From NCBI RefSeq assembly GCF_040869045.1, contig NC_090320.1, forward strand, positions 150,744,941-150,808,940: a stretch of 64,000 nucleotides of DNA, read 5' to 3'. Both the position numbers and the translations under genes were made by a program. Under the pieces are notes generated by a model. The model saw nothing but the letters and a program-made list of their open reading frames with translations, did not search any database and was not told the origin of the DNA. How positions within the stretch are numbered: the first letter of the stretch is position 1; every line of letters starts with the position of its first letter. The stretch comes from Eurosta solidaginis. Taxonomy: Eukaryota; Arthropoda; Insecta; Diptera; Tephritidae. Below, piece after piece: positions 11,201 to 22,620 of the stretch.

Positions 11201-11420
11201 CGAGCTAGACAAGGTGCATAACGGCAAAAGGAGGACGGCACACATAAGCGAGCTAAAAGCATACCATCAAGCGACAGTCGAAGAAGAAGCAAGTCCAGAA
11301 ACAGAAAGAGAGTACGTTCACCCCGCGAACGTAGTAAGTCAAAAGCGCCCCGCCAAGCCCCGAATGGGGGCTTCTCCGAAGTTCCCATCGGGGAACAAAC
11401 GAGACGACCGACGACGATAG
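8198..11420 (+). pseudogene. Element W pol: protease, RT, RNase H, integrase
   Basis: Protease has the DTGA active site (VDTGATRSFIS, about 8317). RT has KWRLCVDYRQLN and the catalytic YLDD (about 9250). A run of seven T at 9365-9371 shifts the frame. The next segment (9360-10502) holds RNase H (LQTDASDYGLGAVL) and the integrase zinc region (HDTPSAGH...CHAC). Near 10450 about 20 bases are missing compared with the Y copy. This removes the VCADIVGP stretch with the first catalytic Asp of the DDE triad and breaks the frame. The core continues (ITDNGAQF, then PQENPTERANR with the Glu). A further shift at about 10965 leads to the GPY/F-like C terminus YSGPHRV. Confidence 0.85.
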
Positions 11421-11955
11421 CAACAACACAACGCGCACCATCATCAGCATCGTGTAGTAGAACCTCGAACCAACATTCCACCGAGATATCTACCGAGGAA
11501 TACAAAGAACAACTGGCCGTAGTAAGAGCAACGCCACGCGTGTCAACATCGCAAACAGTCCAGGTCACGGAAGAAGATCAGACGGATTACAGCACGGTAG
11601 CGACGTGTGGTTCACTAGCACTCGCCAATTCAGGTGCAAATGATTTCGGAATCGAACGCGCAGACATAATCAACAACCAACAGGTGGTAGATGAAGACCG
11701 GAGTGGGTGGCACACAGCACGAGCGCAAGCCCCAACCCTAGACAACGGGATCCTGACGACGATGAACTACGTCAATCACATAGCCAGCCAATGCTATAAC
11801 CTGGTGACGGAATTCTGCATAAAATTTCATTTTAGAACAAGACCCAGATCGCGAGAGATTACCCTATAAATAACGCAAGTATTGACCGCTACGAGAAATT
11901 GAATTTTACAATGGTGACAGTAAGTCACATTACGGCAGGTGAGGAGAGAGCGTGA
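11421..11955 (+). pseudogene. Degenerate ORF3-like region of element W, first copy
   Basis: After integrase come polar open stretches in changing frames. They end in MVTVSHITAGEERA and stop at 11953-11955. This end parallels the Ala-Gly-Glu-Gly C terminus of the ORF3 that stops at 13196. It overlaps a purine-rich tract (11934-11950) and runs into an LTR-like start. Function unknown. Confidence 0.45.
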
Positions 11956-12299
11956 GGACCCAAATCCATCGGCCTTGGGGCCACACACGCAAAACCACAT
12001 TTTTCAAATTTTACAATATTCAAATTTACCGACATAATTTTTTTGAAATACCCTAATGTACATATACGTATAACTTTGAATTTACTTTCGTATATTGGTA
12101 CATCATCATTCCGCAGCAGTAGGACCACATATACAGCGAAAACCAAAGCACATAAAGAGATCCAAATATCCTGCAACAACAAGACAACGTACCCAGGAAA
12201 TCATGATGAGCGCTGCCGGGAATAATACCGTTAGACGATCCGCGAGGACTCCTATAAAAAGGGACCACAACACCGAAAATATATCAAAAGTTTCTAAAC
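11951..12299 (+). repeat. Internal LTR-like start within element W
   Basis: CGTGAGGACCCAAATCCATC follows a polypurine-like tract and resembles the true LTR start TGTGAGGACCCAAATCCACC. Similarity persists weakly to about 12060 (TTTGAAATACCCTAATGTAC against TTTGAATTACCCTAATATAC). A TATA-like CTATAAAAAG lies near 12250. It may be a diverged 3' LTR of an older related copy fused to the present element. Confidence 0.5.
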
Positions 12300-13196
12300 A
12301 TGGACAAAAGCGACAACGCAAGTTATACCACCGAGAGTGCTAAGGACGGTTCACTCCGTATCAGAATCCGGCGGGACCTAAGCCAGCACAACCACCATAC
12401 GACGGGCCCAGTGCCACTAGAAGAGGAGGAAGTTGCCTACGACGGCGAGACCGACAGTCAGGGCACGGAAACGTTCGGGTATCTCAGGGGCAAGGAGGGC
12501 GGCCCGATACTTAGCCCGAGGTACGAGACGGTGTCGGAGTGCGAGTCGGCAGGGTCACTCGTCGACATGGGTAACGAGATCCAGAGCCCGACATAGAGTA
12601 CTGAGTACGGATATGAACCCGAGGAGCGTGCCGTGGTCCGGGACTCTACCCCAATTCCCATTTCCTCAGACAGCGAGGAAGAAGGCGATGAACCACCACC
12701 GAAGCAACAGGGCGAGCTTTCCATACGCCAAACCGACGAAGAGGTACAAGGCCGGGGGTTTGTCGAATAACAGCGGCACATCACCCTCCGCATGCGGATA
12801 TACGACGCCAACGCAAGCACGGAACCCCCGACCAAGTGGAGGATCTTGGAGGCGGTAATGGGACCACCAACGAACGTCAACGACGACGACGAAGTATTTA
12901 GCCGTTTGACCAACGAGGTCAACATAGGCGAAGGTGAGGATGTGCTCACAGAAATCGAGAGGTGGCTCGAAAAGACAACAGCGGAGGCGACCGAGACATG
13001 GGCCAACCGAACCGGAGTCGAACCCCTCCCCGAGGAATTAGCGAGAGACATCAGGGAGCACGTACAGGTAGTACGGACGAAGCGGCGGAAGAGGACGTTC
13101 CATCGGAACATAGACGGCCACACGTACCGAGTGAGAATCACTAGGACCGGCCTGGTAACGGTAACCCTGCTTACGGCAGGTGAGGGGAGAGTGTGA
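12300..13196 (+). pseudogene. ORF3 of element W, unknown function
   Basis: The frame starts at ATG 12300 and runs 298 codons to TGA 13194-13196. Two in-frame stops break it, TAG 12594-12596 and TAA 12768-12770. The N-terminal half is acidic (EEEEV, SDSEEEGDE). The C-terminal half has ERWLEKTTAEATETW, a basic patch RTKRRKRTFHRN and the tail YRVRITRTGLVTVTLL. That tail is shared with family Y. Its last codons are the polypurine tract itself, and its stop lies in the first bases of the LTR. No signal peptide or membrane segment is seen, so env is unlikely. A nucleic-acid-binding accessory protein is only a guess. Confidence 0.6.
13175..13191 (+). other. Polypurine tract of element W
   Basis: GGCAGGTGAGGGGAGAG lies immediately before TGTGAGGACC of the 3' LTR. 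It would prime plus-strand DNA synthesis. Confidence 0.75.
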
Positions 13197-14238
13197 GGAC
13201 CCAAATCCACCGGCTTTGGAGCCCACACATTCGAACCTACAAATATTTATCAAAACTCATTAAAACGTGTATAAATCCTACTTGAATTACAATGAATTTA
13301 TACATATAGCATGTAAAATGTACAAAACTGAATTATATGAATTAAATTTACACATACAAAATAATCATTTTTGAATTACCCTAATATACATGTAAACATT
13401 CATGACAACATCTAATTTCTTCATTTAAATAATTGTCTCTGCCCGCATACGGTAAATATTTTGGTGGAACATTATAATTTCCACAGATAACCCATAACCG
13501 GCTGGAATTTTAAATAATTCTGGGAATACAGCAATGCAATAAGCAACACACATAAGCTCCCATTGCAAGAACACCAAAAACATACAAACATACGTATACC
13601 AAGCCATTGCGACCAAGCACAGCAGGCATTAAAGCGAACCGTCGGTGCGGACATCGCACAAAGAGAAACGAAAAAATGCAATGTACTAGGAAGCGGTCAC
13701 GTTAGCATACCAACAACACAGCGTGGGTACTAGACACAAGTTACCTACGAAGGGCAACCAACTCGTCGACAACAACAAGACCCAATAAGCAAGCAGCAGA
13801 GGGAAAACAAAAATAACTATGCTAGCTAACTGGAGATGCGTACCAACGAACTCACATGTTAGGGGGGCAGTACAAGAGGCATTTTTACATACGCAATTTA
13901 GAGATAAATACTTATAATGCGATATATGGGTAGAATAATACAGTTAAATGTAAGATACCTTAAGTAAATACATATAATAAGTAAAATTTATTGTTGTAGG
14001 ATAACTGTCCACCTGCGCGTGGATAAGTATAAAAGGGCGACAAATTTCGCGAATTGAGACAGCAGCCAGCTAGGTATAGTAGCCTGCTAACGCCTTGTTT
14101 AGCGGTGAATGGGACTCCTGGGATTTTTCCATCTCACGAGTTCTTTATTTTAGCAACTTTGGGGGTTTTTCCAACCCCATCGTTAGAGGGATTGTGGTGG
14201 TTTTTCCACCTCCGCAACCTTCAGAAAGAGCAGGGTAT
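13192..14238 (+). repeat. 3' LTR of element W, truncated
   Basis: Matches the 5' LTR from its first base to the CAGGGTAT at 14231-14238, where it is cut by X gag sequence. It carries a 410-base block (13459-13869) absent from the 5' LTR. Confidence 0.85.
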
Positions 14239-16126
14239 AGGTCTTTCATCTTCGGTAAGAAGAATCGTAGTACTCTGGAGAAGCTTTCGCTCTTTTACAT
14301 GTTTGGCATATCTTTTACGGCATTTTAAAATGATTTCCGACACCGTGAAATTGGATTGATTGTCAAAAATTCTAGATCTCACTAGCTCATAATTATGTTC
14401 TCTTTGTTCGAGAATAGGTGGAATTGCGGCCTGGCAGGCAACATCCCTACTAAATGACTTCAAAATTTTTACTGGCTTAAAACTTCACATGAAGAAGCTG
14501 GACTATCTGAATCTGATCCGGTTGAACTATCAGTACTATCTGGGTACGTTAATATGACCTTCGGTGGTTCCTTCGCAAGAGTGCTACCAACATCTGGGAA
14601 CCCACCATTTATGAAGCCTCTACTAACTGGTTCAGTGCACGAGATGACTCGAGCACTGGCTGATATGGGGGCTATAGCCCCGAACGAGTTACCCCCTCTG
14701 TCTTCTCGTTCGGATTCTGGTTTCCCTGTCGACGATGATCCCTAGGACATTTCGGTGTGAGGACTCACTTTAGACCACACTTGAAAAAAAGCGGGTTTTT
14801 AATGGGCTCTTCGCAATAGATGTACGAATGCCCCATGCTTTGGCAAATCCAACACTGGATGCCTGAGTAATCCGGTCTCCTCGTCCTTCTAAAATCCAAT
14901 GCCTCGATCTGCGAGTCTTCTTCGCCGTCTTCATATTCGGGTCTTACGTCCGGTGTTATTGCGCGAGCCTCGTTAACGTGGCGACCATGAAACCCCGTCG
15001 TAATGCTCCTGCTTTCCTTTAGCACTTGTTCGCCTCTCCGCGCAACATCCCGAAGGTCGTGCGAACTTCTGACATCAGCAGTAAAGAGCATCAATTTCAG
15101 ACTACTGTTGACGTTCCGCTTTATTATGTCAATCAGTAAAGGCTCTGCCATGGGCTCCCTCAACCGCGCACTTAGCACTATCATATCAGTGTGGAACACG
15201 TCATAAGATTCATTAGTCTTCTGTTTGCGCATTGAGATCGCCATCATGATATCATGATCGCTCTTCAGAGTACCGAAATATCTTTTTAATGAATAGCACA
15301 AAAATGTATAAGTCGCGTTTGGGGTTTGTTTAGTAAACAACCAGTACCACTCTTCGCCCGCCCAGAAAGGAAAAGGTGGAAACTAGCCATTATTTGGTCG
15401 TCATAGCACTGTGTACGCTCGCACAAGCTGTCTAGCTTAAACAGGAAATCCGCAACGCTCCCAGTACCATCGAACGATATTTTCCACTCCTGGGGTTTCA
15501 CTACTATGCTGCTCGGAGCAGGGTTCGTTGGGGTTACAACCGCTGGAATTGGGTTACATTCCGTTCTACTCGCGCTCCTGTTAAAATTCATCGATTGTTG
15601 AGCAGACCCGAGAGCTGCGTTGAGCTGGTCCATGTTGTTTCGAATCGTTCCCATCTCCCCCCGCATTTCTTCCTGCGAGGTCCGGAAAAGCTGGTGCAAC
15701 ACTTCCACCCACGAGTCTCCACGAGGAGCTTCGGCACGGATCCTGGGGTATGCGCCCTATCGCTTGCAGCTCCTCCAAAATTCCCATGATTGAATGGCAA
15801 AGCACCAGCTCCGTCCAGTGCGTATGTCGACACATTGGTCATTAGCGCGTATAGGTATTATGCGCGTTTATCAGGGGCGCGTTTTGATTTCTGGTGCTTC
15901 CCGGTCTATTCATTTTTTCGTGCTGGTCATTTTGGTCCGAGCTTGCATTCGTCTCCGTTGGACTTCCATCTCGGCTACCTACTGGTGTGTGCTTTACCAG
16001 GGGACGCTTAGCCTTCGGAAAAGCCCCCCTATTATTGTTACCCCGGTGCTTGTTCCCTCTAAAATTGCCTCCACTCCCGAACAGCGTGTTCCTGCCCATT
16101 CGCCCAAACGATTGGTCATGCGACAT
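14239..16126 (-). pseudogene. Family X gag
   Basis: The frame starts at ATG 16126. The first about 95 residues are basic and Gly/Asn-rich (GGNFRGNKHRGNNNRG). The capsid-like part follows in other frames: VVKPQEWKISFDGTGSVADF, then FHLFLSGRA with a frameshift near 15352, then LKRYFGTLKSDHDIMMAIS. A CCHC knuckle, CWICQSMGHSYIYC, sits near 14855. A second, broken knuckle comes next. Near 14250-14320 the sequence reads CRKRYAKHVKERKLLQSTT, the stretch that normally sits just before protease. It is cut before the DSGA site at the junction with the W LTR. Gag would package RNA, but this copy has several frame breaks. Confidence 0.7.
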
Positions 16127-17037
16127 TATAATCAAAAAAAAGTAGTAAATTGCTAGGCTTGAGTACTGGTGTAAAAAAAAACTTCTAAGCCAAACGTAAG
16201 GCAGTCAGGGGTTAAAGAAAAATGTCAGAATTCACCCCCCCCCCCCACTTCACCATATATTATAGAGAACGATTGGTTAAAAAAAATATATATATAAGAA
16301 AAAAATTTTCGCGAAAGTTCAATTTAGTATTAATTCGATAATCGTATCGAACAAAAAAAAAATTCAAAAAAGCTGGAAATAAAGCGGTTGTTGAAATATA
16401 CGTATTATATAATCAATAAAAAACAGTATAGGTTTCGAAAAACTACTTGTATATTTAGGTTTTAATGGGAATGTTGGCATCCCACCATTAGAAGGCAGTG
16501 TTATACAGGCACAAAAAAAAAAAATATAAAGATTTGTTTATACAACAATCCACTCACACCTGTACCTAGTGCTCCCAAGCGCAGTGCAAAGGGGGTATTA
16601 GGGACCCGCCTCTGAGATTGGTTGGGGCACTAGGGTCAGTTCAGATACACACAGTTCGGTCCCAGCACACCCAGCCACAACGCAGGGGCGGTCTCTAGGG
16701 GCTTACCCCTGGGACTGATTGGGGTTGTTGGGGCCTCCTGTACATTCAAACTGGATACCCCTCCTGCCACCGCCGCAATGGATGGAGCGGTTTCAAAAGC
16801 CGCTCCCCAGACTGGTGGAACAGGAAAGGGTGCCACTTTGAATCCCAGCTCAACCCGTCACAAGGCAGGTGGTATTAAGTATTACTACCTGGGATGTGGG
16901 ACGAGCTGGGGTCCTTATAAGGCACACACACTCAACGCAACGCAGGGGCAGTCTCCAGGGGCTTAACCCTGGGACTTGTGGGATGGTCAACTTCACAAGT
17001 TGACCTGGAATGACCCTCGCGACCAGCGCCTCAGGAA
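16127..17037 (-). mobile_element. Family X 5' leader, copy B
   Basis: About 500 bases next to the PBS match copy A (5215-5723). The rest, 16127-16530, is AT-rich with a 13-base C run near 16237 and continues to the gag ATG. It contains the same CCCAGGGG-type structured modules as copy A. Confidence 0.6.
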
Positions 17038-17052
17038 CCATGTTGGGCGCCA
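17038..17052 (-). other. Primer binding site of family X, copy B
   Basis: Minus-strand TGGCGCCCAACATGG, one base different from copy A, lies two bases inside the LTR end at 17055. Confidence 0.65.
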
Positions 17053-17054
17053 TC

Positions 17055-17622
17055 TGTTATACATTAAACAGAAAAATTCCTAGCATGCCTATTCAAAATC
17101 AACTGTCAGAAAGCGCAGAACTCATTCAAAACGCTTATAATTCAAATAAAACGGCATCCGGTCGAACCAGATGCCACGGACAGACCGTTAAACATTCAAA
17201 TTTTAAAATTCAAAAAAAGAAATTCTAACGAAAAAAATTTTATCGAACCGGAAATGACCGGTTACCATTCATGAAATATCCAAAAAAAAGCTGAAAATTA
17301 TGAAAAGGAAGAAACAGGCCGAATATATAAAGGGGCCACCGAAAAATTAGGTGCGTCGGTGGCCATGGTTTTTGAGGGTGGGAATAAGCACCGCGCGTCG
17401 CAACAACACCCGCGGCGCCCCTTTTATGTATTCGGCCTGTTTCTTCCTTTTTATAATTTTCAGCTTTTTTTGGTTATTTCATGAATGGTAACCGGTCATT
17501 TCCGGTTTCATTAAATTTTTTGCGTTAGAATTTCTTTTTTTATTATTTAAAATTTGAATATTTAACGGTCTGTCCGTGGCATCCGGTTCGACCGGATGTC
17601 GTTTTATTTGAATTATATTATT
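17055..17622 (-). repeat. Family X palindromic LTR, copy B, truncated
   Basis: On the plus strand it starts TGTTATACATTAAACAG. Arms of about 200 bases (about 17132-17331 and 17418-17620) are inverted copies around an 86-base GC-rich loop. The outer part of the far arm is missing, and family Y LTR starts at 17623. The loop has the same orientation relative to the PBS as in copy A. By symmetry the full LTR would be about 640 bases, close to the 621 of copy A. Confidence 0.55.
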
Positions 17623-17891
17623 ATTATTTTGCTTGCGTGCAAAAGTGCGCAAGTCTAATTTGTACTTCAATTTTGTAAACATTAATTCAATATAAAACAG
17701 AATATATATATTTTAGAATATAATTCATTAATATATATGTACATTTTGGGTACTTCATGAAAATGTATAAACAATAGATTCAAAGTTATAAATTCAAATA
17801 TTAGGCATATTACAAAATGCATGTTAAGAAAATATATGTATGTATGTATATGTTGTGAGGGTACAAAGCCCTCGGCTTAGGGGTCCTCACA
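17623..17891 (-). repeat. Family Y 3' LTR, truncated
   Basis: The minus strand begins TGTGAGGACCCCTAAG at 17891, just after the purine tract GGCAGGCGAGGGGGGAG. It matches 4196-4450. It breaks off after GCACGCAAGCAAAATA, where LTR X begins. Confidence 0.8.
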
Positions 17892-18700
17892 CTCCCCCCT
17901 CGCCTGCCGCAATGAGAGCCACCGTCTCCAATCCAGTGCGTGTGATGCGTATGTGGTAGACGTGGCCTTTAACAAAGCGCTTGAAGGACTGCAATCGTTG
18001 AGGTTGCCAGTTGACCTCGCTGGCCATACGGCTTAATGTTTCGCTGTCGTCGTTGTTCTTTGTTGCCCTTCCAGTCGATGGTGTGTGTGATGCCAGTCTA
18101 TACTTTAAATGAAAAACTGGTGGATTTTCCTTAGGGTGTTCCCACCGTGTATGATGGACTTAAAAAAAAATGTGGTATATCATGAGCCTAGTTAAAGAAT
18201 ATATTTATGCGATTATGTAATTTTGGTTAGAGTTTACCGGGCTTCTAGTGATTGATCCGACTTCCGCGTACTTCTTGAAATGAAATTTCTTCGTGTATGA
18301 TTTGACACTGTTCCGGTTGGGCATGCCCGTTACTACCGATTTGATCCATACTGAAGTAGAATCTTACAAAATAGTCTGTTATTCCGCAGCTGTCTCGGGG
18401 TGTGTGTTCGTTTAGGGCTGCCATGTGTCAGTCCTCTGTCGATCCGTACTTGATTTTCAGGAAATTTTCGTACCTGATTCTCCGCCTTTGTATGCTCTCA
18501 GCTGTTGACTTGTGCCTTGGGTTTCTCCGTGTCGCCTCTCGGTCTCCCCGCTGACTCGTGTGAGCGTACCGCAAATGGCTACCTCGCCGTTCTCTCTCTG
18601 TTGTTGTACCTTGGACATATTGCTTGCTGTTAGATAGGATGGTGTTGACGGGATTTTATTTTCGCTAGCTTTCTGCTTGTTGTTCAGTTTATGACTTTGC
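17892..18700 (-). pseudogene. Family Y ORF3 and region after integrase
   Basis: Collinear with 3400-4195 in the opposite orientation, with many small differences. It ends with the same ITRTGLETV-type tail over the polypurine tract. Frames are broken. Function unknown. Confidence 0.5.
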
Positions 18701-21125
18701 TCCTGGATTCGTTGTTGTCAGCGGCGTCGGTTGCGTGGTATGCTTTCAGCTCACTTAGGTGGGCTGTCCTTTGACTTTGTCTAGCTCCATGATCACTGGC
18801 GACACAAATTTCGTTAACCGGTGAGGTCCACTGTACCTGGGCGCTAGTTTGGCTACAAAGTTATCCATCGCTTTTGACAGCTGATGCTCCTTTACCAGCA
18901 CTAGGTCGCCTATCGCCGGTCGCCATTGCCTTCTTCTTAAATTATAATGCTTTGCTTTTTCTATAGATGATCTCTCTATTGCTTACGTCATACCATCTCG
19001 AATATTTCTTTCATCCTCGTTGACTTCTCTCCTAGGTTCGCTAATTTCTCACCTGTACCAAATGTCTGCTCATCGTAAAGGCTGTTCTCGGATCCCTCCC
19101 TTGTACTAGGTATGCTGGACTATAACCGGTCGATACACATAAACTTGTATTCAGTGCCAGCGTTATCTCTGGTAACAACTCATACCACGTCTTCTGCTCT
19201 TTTCACGTAAATTGTGCTATCATCCTGTTTCTTCTCTCTGTCGGGTTCTCCTGCGGTGTATACGGCACCGTTAATTGGTGTTTCATGCAAAGTTCCGTTG
19301 TCCATAATAAATAATTTTGGGCTGCCCAACCATGCCAAAATCCTCTCTTGAAATCCTCTTGTTAAACATTCTGCCGTTACCTTTCTGGTTGGTAGTACCT
19401 CTACTCATTTTGAAAATTTGTCTAGGAAGACTAATGCCATTGTGTTTCCATGCTTCGATCGTGGCATTGGACCAACAATGTCTGCACAGACTGTTGCCCA
19501 AGGCTCCTCTGACATCTTCGTTAGCATCTTACCCGCGGCTGGCTGTTTACTCTGTTTGTATATTTGACATGCGTGACACTGCTGTACGTACTTTCTTATA
19601 TCCCTGAACATTCCTGGCCAGTAATAACGTGTTGTTGCTCTTGCTACCGACTTTCGGATACCCTTTTGCCCTGCGCTCGGTGTATCGTGAATCTCCTCTA
19701 GCACTCTCGCAATGTGACCAGTCGGACTCTCTATCGCATTCAACCATTTCAACGCTAGGTGATCTGTTATTACTGTAAACGTGTACGGCCTCATATTTCG
19801 TATTGCCCAAACTATTGCCAGACACTCTTTTTCATTTGGTGAGTAGTTCATCTCTGTCTTGTTTAACCTGCGGCTTGCGTAGGCTATTACTCGCTCTTCG
19901 TCGCCTGAACATTGCGTAAGTACTGCAACAAGACCAAAATCACTTGCATCCGTCTGTAAACTAAGCTTCTTCGAAAAATCTAGGCAAGTGAGTACCGGTG
20001 CCTGTGTCAGTGCTGCTTTAAGTGCTTCGAATGCTGATTGAGTTAAGAGAATCTTCTATACCACGACACGACCCCTAAAAAACGTCGTAACTCTCGTATG
20101 TTCTTCGTTAAATGTGATAATATCGTCAAGATAAGCAAACGCGTATGGTTCCAATTCTGGTCCTATGGCACGATCAAGTGCTTCTGGAAAGTTGCTGGGG
20201 CTGAGTGCAAGCCAAATGGCATTACCCTCCATTGGTATAGTCCACGCCCATGTACTGTGAATGCAGTGTATTGCTTGCTGCTTGCTTCCATAGGGATTTG
20301 CCAATATCCATTTTTCAAGTCGAGGCTACTGATAAATCTTGCGCTTCTTAATTTGTCCAAGATATGTTGTATACGTGGTAAAGGGTTTGCACCTGGTACT
20401 GATCTTGCATTTAGTTGGCGGTAGTCTACGCAGAGTCTCCATTTGCCATTCTTCTTCTTTTCCAAAACTATAGGTGCGCTGTGCGGGCTATTCGATGGTT
20501 CGATGCAACCGTTTTCGATCAGCTCGTCGATTTCCTTGTTGATAATTTCTTGCATTTTCGGATTTTTCGGATAGCACCTTTGCACAATTTGACGGTCGTC
20601 TCTCAAAACTATTTTGTGTGTGGCAACGTTGGATACTCTTGACATCTTTGGGAGCACCTGTAATTCTTGTCTCAGAAATCTACTCACCGAATCCTCTGTC
20701 TTGCTAGTTGCTACCGACGCCATTGGGTTGTGTTCCTTGTAATCTTAGCTATTCGTTTCGACCATAGTTGTACATGTCGCTACCTCTTGCATCCATTCGT
20801 CTACTCTCAACGTTATTTCTTGACCACCACTTTTCATATCCAGGTTTGCCTTCGCCAGATAGTCCGTGCCAATTACCACCTCATCACCCAGTCCCGGTAG
20901 GATTAGCATCTCGTTCCTCTGTACTTTATCACCCATTCTTAATTCTGCATCTACCGCTTCTTTGATTATTATTGCTCCGCCATCGCCCATTCTTACTCGT
21001 GTCTTTACTTCCTTGAATTTGCCAGATTTTAATCTTTTCGCCATTGCATCGCTTATAAAGCTCCTCGTCGCTCCCGTGTCAATCGTTGCTACCGCTTCTT
21101 CTCCGTTTACATACGTTGTTACCAA
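18701..21125 (-). pseudogene. Family Y pol: protease, RT, RNase H, integrase
   Basis: Protease (21125-20745) has IDTGATRSFISD. RT (20723-20163) has KWRLCVDYRQLNARSV and reaches YLDD at about 20125. About 60 codons of the RT end are missing, so YLDDIITFNEEH is followed by the RNase H connection. RNase H (LQTDASDFGL) lies near 19960. Another deletion joins GHIAR directly to VLEEIHDTPSAG. The integrase zinc motif reads HDTPSAGQKG, with Gln instead of the second His. The first DDE Asp is kept (ATVCADIVGPMPRS), unlike in element W. The integrase tail with the GPY/F-like module is near 18730-18960. The copy is dead but close to W. Confidence 0.8.
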
Positions 21126-21936
21126 TATGCCTTTGTGTATTTAAATATGTCTAATTTCTCCTAGGGTGCACCTCCTCGGTTCCAATGTGTTCCCTGGTCG
21201 TTTCCCTGTGCGTTCCTACAACAATCACGCGTGAGCACGCCTATCTTACCACATGTCCAGCAAAATTCTCTTCTTATGCCTCGGCACCCGTATTAAAAGT
21301 GACCACCTCTTCCGCATCGTCTGCAGGCCGTCCTTGTGTCTACATATTCTTGTTGTGTCTTTGGCCTCTTCTACTCGCTCCTCCTGTCTTTGTTCTGCCT
21401 GGAGACAATGGTACTGACCTTCTTGATGCCGTGGTATGCATGGCGTCGTGGTTGGTCGCATTGGATCCCTGTCAGGAATAATATATTCATAGTCTTGAGC
21501 TAAATTTACCGGATCCTCATGATTGCTGAGCTCGCTCCGCTTTATATCTGCGCGAGTTTCTGTAGATGCGAGTTAGTTTATACTCCTCGGTGTAGCCCGC
21601 GTGACGCATGAGCCCTTGTAGTACTCAAACAAAATCTTTAAATAGCGCACCTTGTCGTTCTACGCGCATTCCAACTACATCTTCCAATTGCTCTAAGTAC
21701 CGGGAGCTTAGGAAGAATTTCAGGAAGTCCTTCTTGAAGGCGACCCACTCCTGCCAATATCGGTTGTTATTCCTGTACCATACCAACGCTTTGTCCTTCA
21801 ATAACTCCGACAGCGCTTTTGGAATTGTGTTGCGGTTGATATCATACACATCTGCTAGCTCCTCCACTCTTTCGATGAATCCTAGGGGATCTTTGCCTCC
21901 GTCGTACTTTAATCCCCACTTCCTTACTCTGTCCAT
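21126..21936 (-). pseudogene. Family Y gag
   Basis: Starts at ATG 21936 with MDRVRKWGLKYDGGKDPLGF. It covers the capsid-like region for about 100 residues with strong likeness to W gag, then stops at 21625. Broken remnants of the nucleocapsid part continue to 21170. The start and spacing from the PBS fit a normal 5' gag. Confidence 0.75.
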
Positions 21937-22164
21937 GGTCGTTGCGTATGTGCCAGGCTACTGAATATAATGTATCGCTGGTTGTCCGAACTCCAGCTGA
22001 TTGGATGCACCATTTACCTGTCTATCATTTGCGATTGTTCTGCTGTATATCCTCGTAGTATTAACCCAGAAATGTGAAATCCTTGTCGACCTCTTCGTTG
22101 CTGATGCTCTGAAAGTATATCTTAAAATTTTTATTTAAACCTGGTCGCGAGCCATAAATTTGAC

Positions 22165-22184
22165 TCCTCCCGGCTCGGGCGCCA
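22165..22184 (-). other. Primer binding site of family Y
   Basis: Minus-strand TGGCGCCCGAGCCGGGAGGA lies three bases after the LTR end GGTCACA. It resembles the tRNA-Lys site of W with extra mismatches. Confidence 0.6.
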
Positions 22185-22620
22185 AAATGTGACCGACTTT
22201 TCCTTTGGTTTTGCCGGGGTTGGCCTCAGTCCGTCCAGGGTTCCTGAAATTAAAAATCCCTACCGGTTCTTCTAATGAATAACCCTGTTGTTTTCATGTA
22301 AAAAAAAAAAACGTTATATATATTTATTTCATAAAAAATCTATTACTACTCTTATTTTTATTGCTTTGTAGGAGGTGACTGAGGTATTAAAGCCCTCGGT
22401 CAACCTTTGCGTTCGAATGGAGTAAAAACCTCCAGACGAATATGCATTAGAAGTAAAAACTTTCAGGTGTACTCTTGGTCGGTAGTCATAAAACCTACCG
22501 ACTCGCATGTCTGTCTCCTAATATCTCAATTTTAATGTGAATTCGTCGCCCTTATTTACTAATTTTGCAAGCAGGCAATATTATATATAATATTATTTCT
22601 ATCTAATAATATTAACAATA

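Larger units (their letters stand above)
6349..14238 (+). mobile_element. Ty3/gypsy-type LTR retrotransposon W
   Basis: The order is 5' LTR, tRNA-Lys PBS, gag, protease-RT-RNase H-integrase, an internal LTR-like start, ORF3, polypurine tract and truncated 3' LTR. The pol order RT-RNase H-integrase defines Ty3/gypsy. The long LTR, Lys primer and extra 3' ORF are reminiscent of Osvaldo/Ulysses-type elements of flies, which is a loose inference. Many frameshifts and stops mean it is dead. The 3' LTR is cut at 14238 by X gag sequence, so no target duplication can be read. Confidence 0.85.

Noticed and set aside
12300..13196. Envelope gene of an errantivirus
   Set aside because: The position fits, but there is no signal peptide, cleavage site, cysteine pattern or transmembrane segment.
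16237..16250. Long C run as a regulatory site
   Set aside because: A single homopolymer in a decayed leader; polymerase or assembly slippage is as likely.
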